64,000 bases of DNA from Rhizophagus irregularis. Taxonomy: Eukaryota > Glomeromycota > Glomeromycetes > Glomerales > Glomeraceae. Positions 1-14,195 of this stretch are shown one piece after another. A program made the translations under genes and the position numbers. Location: positions 2,666,001 through 2,730,000 of the forward strand of contig NC_089431.1 in assembly GCF_026210795.1 (NCBI RefSeq), given 5' to 3'. Under the pieces are notes generated by a model. That model was given only the letters and a program-made list of their open reading frames with translations, had not been told where the DNA came from and made no database searches. Each line of letters opens with the position of its first letter. Within the stretch, counting starts at the first letter, position 1.

Positions 1-46
1 TTTAAGCACATTAATATTGTTAGTCTAATCTGTATTTGTCGTATAG

Positions 47-2726
47 GTTAAACCTGAAAAGGCAATCGAATATCAGGCCACGTATCTTGAATTATGTCGA
101 TATTTGGACTTGGGTACCGGATTTTACCACACAATCGTTGATAACTTAAAAATTCGTGAAAATATAGATTTAGATCGGATTGGAATCGGTAATTGATAAT
201 TTATTTTTTTTGTTTTTTTCCTTTTTGGTTTGAAAAACTATATCATCATATTAATTTATTTAGAGGTTTTCAAGAATAATGTTAATCCTTCGGCCACAGC
301 ATCACGCTCTGTGTCAAAATATCGCAGAAGAGAACTTACTGCCGAATATATTCAGCGATGTCTCATCCACTTAGGTGACTTTGCTCGTTATCGTGAGACA
401 CTTCTCGATGCAAGTGAAAAACGTTGGGAGTTTTCCAGACAGTTTTACACTAAAGCTGCAAGGGTTTATTGTGAGAACGGTAATAGTCGGATTTTAACTA
501 GATATGATATAAATTATAGCAAATCATATAATAATTTATTTTATTTAATAGGTAAGGCACAGGCACAATTAGCTCTTCTTGCAACATATGGTGACAATGA
601 ATTAGATATTGTTTATTGGTATTGTTTTAGGTAATGCATAATATTTGGAATAAAAGAGTTTTTTTTTTGTGATAACTTTATTTTTGCTTCTTTATTTTTT
701 AGTCTTTCAACAAAACAGCCTCCTAGTATTTCCTCAGAAAATCTAAAGTTCTTTTATTCAAAATTTGCCCAACAAATTAACGAAACTCCAAATGGTATTA
801 AAGATGTGTAAGTGAAAATAGTTTATATATTAAGTTGACAAAATTGACAACAAAATTAAAGTTTTTTCATAGTTTAACTGTTAAGGACTTTGCGAAAAAC
901 TTCATGGTTATTCATCGGTATATTTTTGAAAAAAATGTTGAAAAATTGATGGAAAATGATGATGCTGAAAAAATTGTTTATCGTTTTGATTCATTATTGT
1001 CATCATCCGAATCAAGTCTTCGCGATTTGAGTATAACTCTCAAAAAAGTGATATTTATTCTCATATTTACCATTTGGGACTTGCGTAACGGTTCAGGTAA
1101 GATTAATCTAGGCTGAAGTTCCAAATTATTATAATATGCATTATTTAATTTTCATTTTTATTATAGTGCAAAGTCGAATTCGAAATTTGCAAGCTTTAGC
1201 AATTGGATTGGCATTTGGCTTTTTAATTCCGGTTTTTGAGAAGATAAATTCTTTGAACTCTGAAGACGAAGAGAAAAACTATACATTATTCTTACCTATT
1301 GTTATTTTATGGTGCGAATATTTGGGGACATTGACTGATCTTTTGAGTCAGTTGTGTAAATCAGCTGATAAAGAAAATATGAAGATTTCCAGAATGTTTT
1401 TAATGGTATGTTACTATTTATTCCATTTAATACTATAAATATTAGTTATTAACAATATTTTCGTTTTGAAATTCAGAATTTGAAAGCTTTCTTCAAATCA
1501 TTTGTCGATTTCATAAACCATTCAAAATTTTCTAATTTATTGTCTACAAATGATGATTTTCATGAAGTAGCTAAACGTGCTATTTCAGAAGATAACGAAT
1601 TTTTGGGAATAATTCCACTGCGGGTAGTTCATCAGGATATTAACTTTAATATTTTCGGTAATGTTGACATGCTTAAGGTTAGGTTTGCTAGATTAATTAT
1701 TTTTGGTAAGAAAATTTCCGAAACTAGGGTGAGTATATAAAGACATGCAAGAAATTGTATTACTATCTACATATTTAACGCTTTTATTATTTAGTCATTG
1801 GATTTATTAGAATACAATGAATCTACAAGTCAATTCATAATGATTGATGAGGATTTAAAGGTACTGAAGACTTTTGTAAAAAGTTATGTTAAGAAAATAT
1901 GTTTACTTATAACATAATTCTATAGAAAAAAAATCGACAGCGTGTTATGAAATTAATGGCACAACAACATTTGCTATATCAAGTGAATGATTTGGAAGAT
2001 AAAGTTAAGAATATTAAACCTCATCAGTTACAGCAAACTTCACTTGTTGCTTCAAAGGATTCAAATGCAATACCGCCCAAACACTGTGTAGTTGATATTA
2101 CTATTTTCTTAAATCATTTAAATTCTGTTAAGAAATGGATAGCGGACGCAAAATGTATTGTTATTGTACCATTGGAAGGTAAAAAAAAAAATTCATTATT
2201 TTATTTTTTGTTTTAGCATTTAATTATTTCGAGTAACTAAATTCGATAATTACCCATAATAGTTATTGATTATTTGGATATAATCAAAAAAGGAAATGAT
2301 AAAGAAAATATACGTGCAAGAGAAGCCATCCGTTTTCTAGATCAACAATTTCACAAACGGCAACAACAGAGCGAAAAGGAGAATGAGCTTTTCATTCGTG
2401 CCCAGCGAACAAATGAAAAGTTACCACAATGGAATTGCTCAGAGGATTATCTTATTGAAGAAATTGATAGTTCCGAGGATGTTATTTATAAAGACCATAA
2501 AGATAATGAAGAAGGATCAAAAAGTTCTGATGAGTTCAATTATTTAAAAGAGAAAAAATTTGATATCATGGTCATACCACAAAAGTATCGTCCACTTATG
2601 AGTTGTTGGCTATATTATGCTTACGTGGCGAAAATGAATGAGATTTTATTTGTATCGGAAGATCAAGAATTAAAAAAATATGCAAAAATGTTTGGTATTT
2701 CCGTTGTAGGTGTTGAACTTATTTAA
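47..2726 (+). CDS. SMG5/EST1-like nonsense-mediated mRNA decay factor, 5' end missing
   Basis: Exons read as 47-188, 264-479, 552-630, 703-805, 835-1096, 1167-1405, 1477-1728, 1795-1860, 1926-2178 and 2263-2726; all junctions keep frame. The donor at 806 (GTGTAAGT) was chosen because the next GT (808) would run into a stop. The gene begins upstream of the window. The N-terminal part matches the EST1/SMG 14-3-3-like TPR block (LGDFARYRE, then a KAARVY..NGKAQAQLA pattern). The C-terminal part is a PIN domain: CVVDITIFLNHL, then IVIVPLEVIDYLDIIKKG, then a conserved AREAIRFLDQQF helix. SMG5 recruits decay factors to phosphorylated UPF1. Of the PIN acidic residues known from the SMG6 nuclease, the first Asp (CVVD) and a late Asp (SEDQELKKYA) are visible, but the Glu of the NELD-type motif is Tyr here (IDYLD). 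This fits SMG5, whose PIN is thought to be inactive. An EST1/SMG7-type protein is less likely because of the PIN. Confidence 0.8.
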
Positions 2727-2816
2727 TGTTATAGACAAGATAATTAACTATTTCAGATTAATCGCGAATCTTTACATTCGATGATACGATGTAAGTCTAA
2801 ATACTCTATTTTTGTT

Positions 2817-4337
2817 CTATTTAGCTCTTCTTTCAATACCATCTTTTAAAATTTTCTCAAACTTTTGCAATCGCGTAATTGCTTCTAATCCAGGTTCACC
2901 TCGATTGTTAATTATGTTCGGATTTACCGCACTATTTGTTATATCATTTCCATTTGATGATGTATTGTTATTGACTGAGTTATGTTGATCTATGGTACAT
3001 GGAAGGTGAGATACAATTTCTTCATATGATTTTTGTATAGTTTCAAAGTCTTGAAGACTCTAAATGTATTTTGTCAAAAAACAAGCGCTTTATAAAAAAA
3101 TACTTCATAAGATATTAGATTAAATAAAAAAAATATTGAATATTATTTACTTTGCGTATTTTACATAGTCTTTTATTTGCTTCTTGCACTCGATGTCCTA
3201 GACCTAAAATTATCAAGATAAATTAAGATAATGCAAAAATAAAGGAGTAACAAAGCAGTAAATTACCCTCGACGATCTTATCTCCGTCACGCTTAATGTA
3301 ATCCTTTTTAATCCACGGAGAAATTTCGTTATCGTAGATTTCATTAAACCTTTTAAACTTGGATGACAGATCACTAGCAATTACAGAAAGGTCTTCATGA
3401 GTTTGATCATTCACATCTGGTTCATCTAAATATAAGCATGCTTCTTGTTCTTGAATACAATTGGATTCTGCATTAAGGGCTTGTAATTCTTGAATTTTCT
3501 TTCCTTTCATTGACTGAAGTGTAGAGAGATCAAGTTTGCGTTTATCACTCTCTACAGCTTTTTCTTTTCCGATCATTAACAATACATCTCTCGGAAACAA
3601 AACAAATTCTTTTGAAACAATTTTATTAACTAAATCACATTCTTTAGATATGGAATCAATTAAATAACATGATTTTTTGAAATCGTCCGGTTTTCTATAT
3701 CAATGTGAAACACATCAATTCAAATTAAAAAAAAAAACGCGTAAAAAAACTATCAATTTAAACCAGGAAAAAAAGGAATTACATCGAATTTGGTATCTTG
3801 AAAGTATCATCTAGAATAATTCGAGAAGTTTTCAAGATGTTTAATAAATTGAAATAGAAATTTATTAATCGAAAATGAGGTGCTGTCGCCTATCAAGAAT
3901 TGATTAATATCATATAATTGGTGTTCGGAAGGTATAGAAAATTATACATACGTCAATTAAATCTGTGTCGGTTATTTTACATATTCCTAATGAAGCTACA
4001 GTTTGAGTTAAACCTGTAAAAAAAAGTGATCGAAAATTAGGTACCTACTTGTAAAATTTAAAAACTAATAAAAATACCACAAACTTTGTAAGCGCAATTC
4101 ATTATTTTGTGGAAATATTCTTACTAAACGATAATCAATTCTTTCAGAAAAAAAAGAAAAGAAAATTAATAACCTAAAGTATAAGTAAGAAACTGAAACT
4201 TCTTTAATTTACTTTAGCAAAACCCATTCAATAAAATCACAAGCAATTTTTTGATCATTAAGAACTTGATGAAATGTAAATGGTGAATTAATTTCAAAGA
4301 ATTTTTGTGAAATTTCTTCTAATTGTTGATTCATCAT
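2817..4337 (-). CDS. Coiled-coil protein, possible augmin HAUS7-like subunit
   Basis: Read on the minus strand with exons near 4213-4337, 4083-4140, 3953-4013, 3783-3889, 3267-3694, 3151-3203 and 2817-3059. Start ATG is at 4337 and the TAG stop at 2817. The donor of the second exon is uncertain: GTTTGT at about 4082 keeps frame, while the stronger-looking GTATTT does not. The protein is about 320 residues. It begins with a short all-alpha region containing a DFIEWVLL motif and a TDTDLIDATAP stretch, then a charged coiled-coil-like region (about residues 130-230), then an Asn-rich tail. The pattern 'xIEWV ... LG....TD.DLI' resembles the N-terminal calponin-homology-like fold of augmin subunit HAUS7, which helps bring gamma-tubulin to spindle microtubules. 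That assignment is a guess from motif order, so the gene may simply be an unrecognised coiled-coil protein. It converges on the SMG5-like gene with 90 bp between the two stops. Confidence 0.45.
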
Positions 4338-4825
4338 TTACGGAATGACTAAGTAACGTACCGCGTTTATTTTCGCGTGTTCTTTGATCGGCCTACTGAT
4401 TTTTTATCATATTATAACAGTTCTAACCAAATTTGTACAATTACCTCAATGTTTTAAAAACCAGAAAATTTTCCGATGTGGCGATGATTACACTTGATAA
4501 TTCTAGAGCAATTTATATGTTTATTTATTTTTATTTGATTCTACTTAATTTTATAATTCTTCTTGATACCAAATTCGTAAGTCGTAACGCATTATTGAAA
4601 TTCAAATTACATAATCCCATTACAATTCTGTTTATAAGAAAACCCCTTTTTAGAAACATAACTGATAATAAGGAAATAATAGAATAAATAATAAAGAGTA
4701 TTAGGATTTTTAAAGTTATTATACTTATAAATAATTATTTTATTAGTAATAATACATTTATTATCATAAATGCAGTAGAATTAATAATTTAACATCAGAT
4801 ATAATATACTACTTAAAGCCAGTCC

Positions 4826-4868
4826 CAAATTTCAAATTCCAAATTCCAATTCAAAATTCCAAATTATA
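4826..4868. repeat. Short AAATTCCA-type microrepeat
   Basis: The octamer AAATTCCA and close variants occur about five times in a row. It has the look of simple slippage. Confidence 0.6.
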
Positions 4869-6727
4869 TTGTATTTTGCCAATATGTATAGCATCAAATA
4901 ATTAGGCTCATTATCTATTTCACAAAAATCCATTAATTCCTTTAATTTTTAATTATTTAAACTGCCATTTTATTAGATTTATGATTTTCATAGCAAATCA
5001 TTTCATAAATTATAGCTGCTACAAATTTGCTTTCTCTTTCTTTTGCATAACTTCATTTTGAGATTCAAATAAAATGTATCATATACAGTATATAGTAGTT
5101 ATTGACCAAACTGTGAAGTGATTTTTTAACTATTATTACCCAATAACTGTGTTATTCTATATAAAAAGCATAGTAAACAATAGTATTTTACCTTAAAAAT
5201 TAATATTTGTGATATTTAATCTAAATGGTGTAAATGTGTTAAAAATATTAATTAATGAATTATAAAATTAATTTTAATAAATTATAATAATTATCCATGT
5301 ATTATTATAAAAATCATTTTTAGAATAAAAATTTGATTTTCTTTTCCACAAAATTAAGTATGGCCGATAATTAATTTGGACCAATAAGCGTAATGAATCA
5401 CGTGGAATGGAAAAAAGGTAAACTCCACAAAATTTTTCGTGTAATTGCTTCGGTATATGTTCTTCTTTTGCTGCGTCCTGTACGAACACCACGAATTTTG
5501 ATTTTTGATTTTTATTTTTTTATATCAAGCGTTGCATGTTGTGTCATTAGATAAAATTATCAAAAAGACAAAGTCCACGTGTTCTTTAGTTCAAGGATAA
5601 TTTTAATTGCATTTGAAAATTAGCAAAATTACATATAAATTCTTTGTAAATTTGAATCATGTATTCTTGTACTCTTATAGGCTAATTACAAAATTGCTTA
5701 ATTTAAAAACTTTTTATTCCACATATAGTGGATGTTCCATTTATTATATGAAACCTAGGAAATAATTATTACGGTTCGAGATGAATTTGAATAAAGCTTG
5801 TCAAGCTCTGGATTGAGTGTGATGACATACGTATAACATATATACTGGTAAAAATTCATCTGGAATGTGGCAAACTTCATTAAAAAAGTCAAAGAAAGAT
5901 GAAATATATTATTTATTCATTGACTGGGCAGCCAAGACAAACCAATGACATAAAGAAAGTTAATTAATGTAGTATTTGATATTGATATTTGCCGATATGT
6001 CATAATCACTCGTCTTCAATTTTCTCATTCAATTTTAAAATTTTTTATTTGACATGATTTAGTTGATTTACGCCATTTACCTTGTTCGTATAATAGAAAA
6101 AATTGACGAATTTTGGCTAATGTCTTTAGCACTTTTCGTCTCCCATCTGGACCTACTAACCCTACTAAATCAATTGACTTCTTTTCGGTAAACAGCATAT
6201 CAAACAATCAGTTCAAACCTCTATTCTGCTGAAATGAAAAGTTCCTTTAATGACTATTCTACATAGAGGAAGTTTCTATGTTTTGATAGGTACAAACTTT
6301 CAGTAACAGTACTTTTCTATAATAATTCATAATATCTTTAAGGCTATGCATTAGAAGTAGATTGTCCACCAAAGTGTCAGGTTTAGAATTTTTCGTGCCT
6401 GTTGCTACTTTTTCATACGTCACACATTTCGAAACTGGCTAACATTACAAGATATTAAAATAATTATAGACGCACGTTAGTTAAGTCAAGCATTGAGCCA
6501 GGCACATTGAACAATGCCCAATAATATATTAATATTATTATCGAAGTGAATTTAATTTGTTCGAGAATTCCACAAAATAAAATAAACTACTATATATTAT
6601 CATTTATTTGTTTTTTTTTATTAAGTAAAATGATTGGACCCTTGCAGTGGACATATATGGTTTGACTTGTTACAATTGTTACAACAACACCACCTATCTG
6701 CTACATACTTATAAATTATTGAGAATT

Positions 6728-6785
6728 CTCATTTGTATTGTTTAGACCTCATTTGTATTGTTTAGAATCCTCATTTGTATTGTTT
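6728..6785. repeat. Three direct copies of CTCATTTGTATTGTTT
   Basis: The 16-mer CTCATTTGTATTGTTT starts at 6728, 6748 and 6770, with spacers AGAC and AGAATC. The three copies are identical, so the duplication is recent or maintained. No function is visible. Confidence 0.8.
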
Positions 6786-7607
6786 CCTTTTATTGTAATT
6801 TTATAATTTTCTCTTAATTTACTTTTTAATGACTCGTTAACTGTTAAAGGCTTAATGGACAACTGTGCCACGTTACTTTTATTTTTCGGATTCTCAAAAT
6901 TCTACTAGAACATATGTAGCTAGCTGTTTGAAACATTTATGAAACCTCTAGTGTTTCAGTACATTGTATAAATTAATATTAAATATTTAAATTTTTTGTT
7001 TTCAATTGGACATGCTGCATTCGGATAATTTACATAATTCTTTCTTCGAATGATTCATCAATCTTCATTTGCACGACTTTGTAAATCTTTGTAATGAGAT
7101 CGACTTTCTTTGTATGTAACAACATGGCAATGATGCAAAATTTTGTGTAACATATAATAAAAGCAAATTAAATTTACCATTTCAGCTAACAAAAGAACAA
7201 AAGGAATTTCAAATAAGGCCGCAGTTTACGCCCAAATGTCAAGGCGCAGCATTAAGTTTTTCCGGCTCATTTCCGTGAATCGAAAGGCCGATGACAAATA
7301 CAAGGGATTTTGTGGCGTATTGAAGCTTTAAAGAGTAAGAATCATGACGGTGCATGACGAAAGTGTCTTAGATGCTTTGCTGATCCATACGTTTTTTATA
7401 ATAAACTGAAATTTTTTTTTTTGTCTATTAAAAGATTTGTGCGCAGAATACAAAATTTATTTTTAGATATTATACCCTGGTCCTTTGAGATTTCAGGTTC
7501 AAAAAAAAAAAATTTTTTCTTGTGTTTATATTTTTTTAAAAAAAATAAAATATTATTTCTCTGTCGATTTACGACTATTTTTTTAATAAAGAAAAAAAAC
7601 TACAATT

Positions 7608-10395
<2,788 letters not shown>

Positions 10396-11600
10396 TATCC
10401 ACCTTCTAAGAGAAAGGAAAACCGGGAGCTAATGAGGAAATGCGGAAACAGCTATAGAAATGTTTATGATGAGTATGATTTTCGGGGTGTGGTTATACCA
10501 ATCGTGAAGTATAAGATTGTGATTATTGCATGCATTTATTTGAAATGAGAGATATATTCAAGAAATTTTGGCTGGACTTAATTGCAATTTCTTTGTTCTA
10601 TAAATTATGATAGACGTCATCATTATTTTATTATATGTAAATGGACATTAATTTTTTATTATTATTATTATTATTTTATTTTATTTTATTTTATTTTTGG
10701 TTTACCCTCACCCCTTATTACTATTCGCTAATGTTAATTAATGAAATACCTTATAAAATATTCCGTATTTTCTTTACATATACATATATTATTTTTTTTT
10801 TAAAACAAAATTTTTCACAAGTATTCATTGTAAAACTCTGGTATATATATAGAAGCAAAAATGAACAATTTTATATTCTTTTTTATTCATTTAAATCATA
10901 GCTATCAATATATTTAAAAATTTGTAGATTTTTCATAATAATTTTTTTTCTTTTTTTTGGTTATTATTTCTGTATTTTGTGATATCATTACTACTTTTTT
11001 TTAAACGTATTTCTCAAAAAAAAAAAAAATATTAAACTTGTATTATATATGCCAGGGACCGCTTCTTTATCATATATATTTTTATTTTAGGTATCATTCC
11101 TTATATATTTTTTTCACTATTAATATACTTATTTTTCTGTTAAAAGTGCCTTTGCTTTTTTAAAAAAATTTTATTAAATAAAAATAAAATAACTACAAAA
11201 AATCAAAAAATATATTCGCGTGATTTTATCTTTAGTTGGTATATATGAATTGCAGTGTGTAAAGGTGATCGTAATATGCAATCCGCTAAGGTAAAAATAG
11301 AGAACATTTGGGGTGATGGAGAAGTTAAAAATCATGTTGTTTATTCATTAGCCTTAAAACAACCTCTTTGTGCTTATAGGGAGCAGAGAAAAATAATACA
11401 GAGTCAAGTTATAAAAAGATGGTAAGATTGGTGTTTATCGTGTTTATTATATACCACAATGCTGTATAAATCTTTAATGGAATTATATTATTACAATATT
11501 ATAAATAACAGAAAAATTATATTATTGAATATATAATCTTTTTATAAACTACTCGTGATCTGATTCGAATCTGATTAAATCTGATCCCAGTATTTCAAGT
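10396..11600. other. 3' UTR of the helicase and AT-rich spacer, with one short open frame
   Basis: The first 250 bases are likely 3' UTR. The rest is T-rich and A-rich simple sequence. An isolated 49-codon frame at 11276-11425 on the plus strand starts MQSAKVKIENIWGDG and has more balanced codons than its surroundings. It matches no family I know and may be part of a non-coding transcript. Confidence 0.4.
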
Positions 11601-13949
11601 CTATAAATCATACGCCAGAAGACGTACTTTCCATAGCTTCTCTACTCTTGAAATCTAATATTTTAACAAATAAATCATTAAACAGATAGATAAATACATA
11701 TTGAAAATCCGATTATTCGATCACTTACAAATTGAGGAAAATTTGGATCTTTTAATATCTCTAGAATCCAATCTTGAAGTTCATCGTCGTCTTCAGGTAA
11801 TGGAATATGTTGTCTCTGAATTAAATTATTGTTTAAGGGTTGGATTGTGGATAATGGTCGATTTCGTAAATGTTGAAATCCCTCCTGTGTTAAATGCGGC
11901 GAAATTTGTTTAGCTGACGAGTAGGTATTTTGTGTTGAATGTGATAAAAGAGTAGAGGGTTGATCCGAGTTTGTGGGTTGTAAATGAACTTGAGATGCAA
12001 TAGATTGTGCAAATTGTGATTGATTAATTAGGTTCGGTTGGGATTTTGCTTGTATATGAGAACTCGGAACTCGCGTCGGTTGAAAATCGAATTCAAACCC
12101 ATTATCATCTTCATTTATAGTTAAGTCGATAAAATAAGGCTCTTTTTTATGTAACGTAGGAGAAATATCCATTTGCTCTTGTTTTATCTTCACTTGCTGG
12201 ACTGCTACTGAATTAGTGGTTATTTGATTTTGTGTACATGGTAATTGTAAATTTGGCATATTCTGTAATATATTTTTCTGCGGATTGGAGAATGACCCAA
12301 ATCGTGACTGTGTACTATTTGTCACTTTTCGATTATTAGGAGACATGGATTGATGACTTGATTGAAAAGTCATGTTTACATTGTCTGTATGAGATGATCC
12401 CATGCTCGCATTATCCGTAATACTCGAATTATTTTGGGTAATATTTGTTTCGTTCTTTTCAACATTTTCTTGTTCATTAAACGTTCGTTGTGAATTTTCG
12501 ATATTAATATTATGATGAGTTGTCTGTAAATTTTGCCGCACTCTTGATTCGTTAGTATCCGTCTGAAGTTTTATTTGATATTGTTTTTGATTATATTCGT
12601 TTTGCTGCTGTAGGGAATATGCCTGTTGTTGCGATTGACGCGAAAACTGATCATTTTGAGCCGATAAGGGTGCTTTGTGAGTCTTGTGAGTTGATACTTG
12701 AGGAGGGACCGACATATATCTACTGGGAGTATAAGATGGCTTGTCCGGTTCATTTTGAGTTATATTTGGGTTAATATATATACTTTGATTATTTGTATAT
12801 GAGACTGATTTTTGATTGTGTTCATTTTCCATATATTTAGACGAACGTAAAACGGCACTTGTCATATGCTGATTATTTATGTGTGGCAAAGAATTATTTT
12901 GCGAATTTCTTTGTCGAACTGAAGTGTTGGCTGACTTGATTTGTTGATTTTGATCATGGATTCCATTAGATTGATGCAACTCTACATTATTCATTGAAGA
13001 TCTTGACAAATTATTTTTGTGAACATCTCGAACCTGGTTATTTTGTTGTGAAACAGTAAACTGCTGCATGTTTATATTATTAGTGAAGCTTGATTGTGAA
13101 TCTCGTAATTGAAATTTTGAACGATCTTCATCTATTTGAATCATTGAATTTCGCGTATTATCAGAGAAAGCAGACGTATAAGATGAAGTTGGAGATGCGG
13201 TTGACGAACTATTTTGTGGGCCGATTCTTTGTTGATGTTGTCCCGCTCGAGCATTAACAACTGAAGGCTCCCTCTGTGTTCTTTCTAAATTTACATTATT
13301 ATATGTAACTACACTTGTTCGAAACTGCGAAACACTATTTGTGTTCTCTTGAGTTTGATTACTGATACTCGATTCGCCGTTTAAATTCAATGTTGGATCA
13401 TTCATCCGTCTACAATTTATATATCTCTCAATAATACTTGCGCAAGATTCGAAATCACTGACAGTTTTGAACCTTAATTGAATCTTACGCGTTTCCTGAC
13501 AAATTGGCTAGAAAATACGCGATAAAATATTTATATTTTACTATGCGTTATTCAAAGGAAAATACAATCCATCTATCTCACCATAGCATTATCATCCAAG
13601 ACTGTATAGTTATATCTTATCCCAATTGTAGGACTTTTCAATAATGCCTTGGCTTTCAATGATTCTGCATATCGATAGGATACATTTAAAGATTCCTTGT
13701 TTTATTCTAAATTAGTTAAATATCCTCTTTCAATTATTATAATACTGTAATTTAATAATTTACCAATAACACGGTTTGATCTGACACGACCTTTAAAATA
13801 GGTTCTCCGGCTCCATTATTAATAGTTCCAGCAGGAAACATGTTTTCCAAAATAATGATGCTTGGTTGTGATATATGAGTCCATTGGGGAGCTGATTTAT
13901 TCGAGGTATATTGTCTAGAATATCTTTCAAGTTCATAACGAAAAGGCAT
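11601..13949 (-). CDS. REC114: REC114-like meiotic recombination protein with long Gln/Asn-rich middle
   Basis: Exons 13764-13949, 13582-13695, 11729-13507 and 11601-11654 keep frame and give 710 residues. I end the big exon at 11729 because GTAAGT there is a perfect donor. The next acceptor (AG at 11655-11656) adds ISRVEKLWKVRLLAYDL and completes a conserved C-terminal helix; reading through the donor gives an unrelated tail. The N-terminal 130 residues fit the REC114 PH-like domain: ELERYSRQY, APQWTH, ILKVVSDQTVLL, ALLKSPTIGIRYNY, KIQLRFKT. The last 40 residues (DWILEILKDPNFPQF plus ISRVEKLW) fit the C-terminal REC114 motif that contacts MEI4. REC114 with MEI4 and MER2/IHO1 promotes Spo11 double-strand breaks. 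Residues about 150-660 are Gln/Asn/Ser-rich and disordered, which suits its known condensate behaviour. Divergent from CSE1 with a 246-bp gap. Confidence 0.68.
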
Positions 13950-14195
13950 CGCGAATCGAGTAAATAGATCTGGTGATACTTTAAAGTTTTGATTTAAATT
14001 CTATTTAGACTATTTGCCCAGAATTTACGGCATTAAGAAATCATTTTTTCTCATTTTTCTATTGAGATCACGTGGGTGAAAGCGGTGATACTGGGAAGAT
14101 CCGGTAGTTTGACGGTAACTTTGTTCTGATAAATTTAAAAACATTCTTAGTCACCGGCTACCTTTACATTCACCTCTTTAAAGTCTCCTGAAGCA
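13950..14195. promoter_or_regulatory. Shared divergent promoter of REC114-like and CSE1 genes
   Basis: Only 246 bp separate the two start codons, so both promoters must lie here or overlap. A CACGTG E-box is at 14069-14074, inside GATCACGTGGGTG. No clear TATA box was seen. The two leaders may also contain UTR sequence. Confidence 0.6.

Larger units (their letters stand above)
4338..7607. other. Gene-poor AT-rich interval
   Basis: No coding region with recognisable motifs or chained exons was found. Short open frames exist on both strands (for example 5274-5492 and 6025-6207, minus) but they have no flanking exons and no family signature. The part next to 7607 probably contains the promoter and 5' leader of the helicase gene. 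Confidence 0.5.

Noticed and set aside
5274-6207. Minus-strand frames 5274-5492 and 6025-6207 as small genes
   Set aside because: No motifs, no flanking exons, no supporting context.
12571-12753. Small minus-strand frame inside the REC114-like exon
   Set aside because: Alternative frame of the Gln/Asn-rich coding region.
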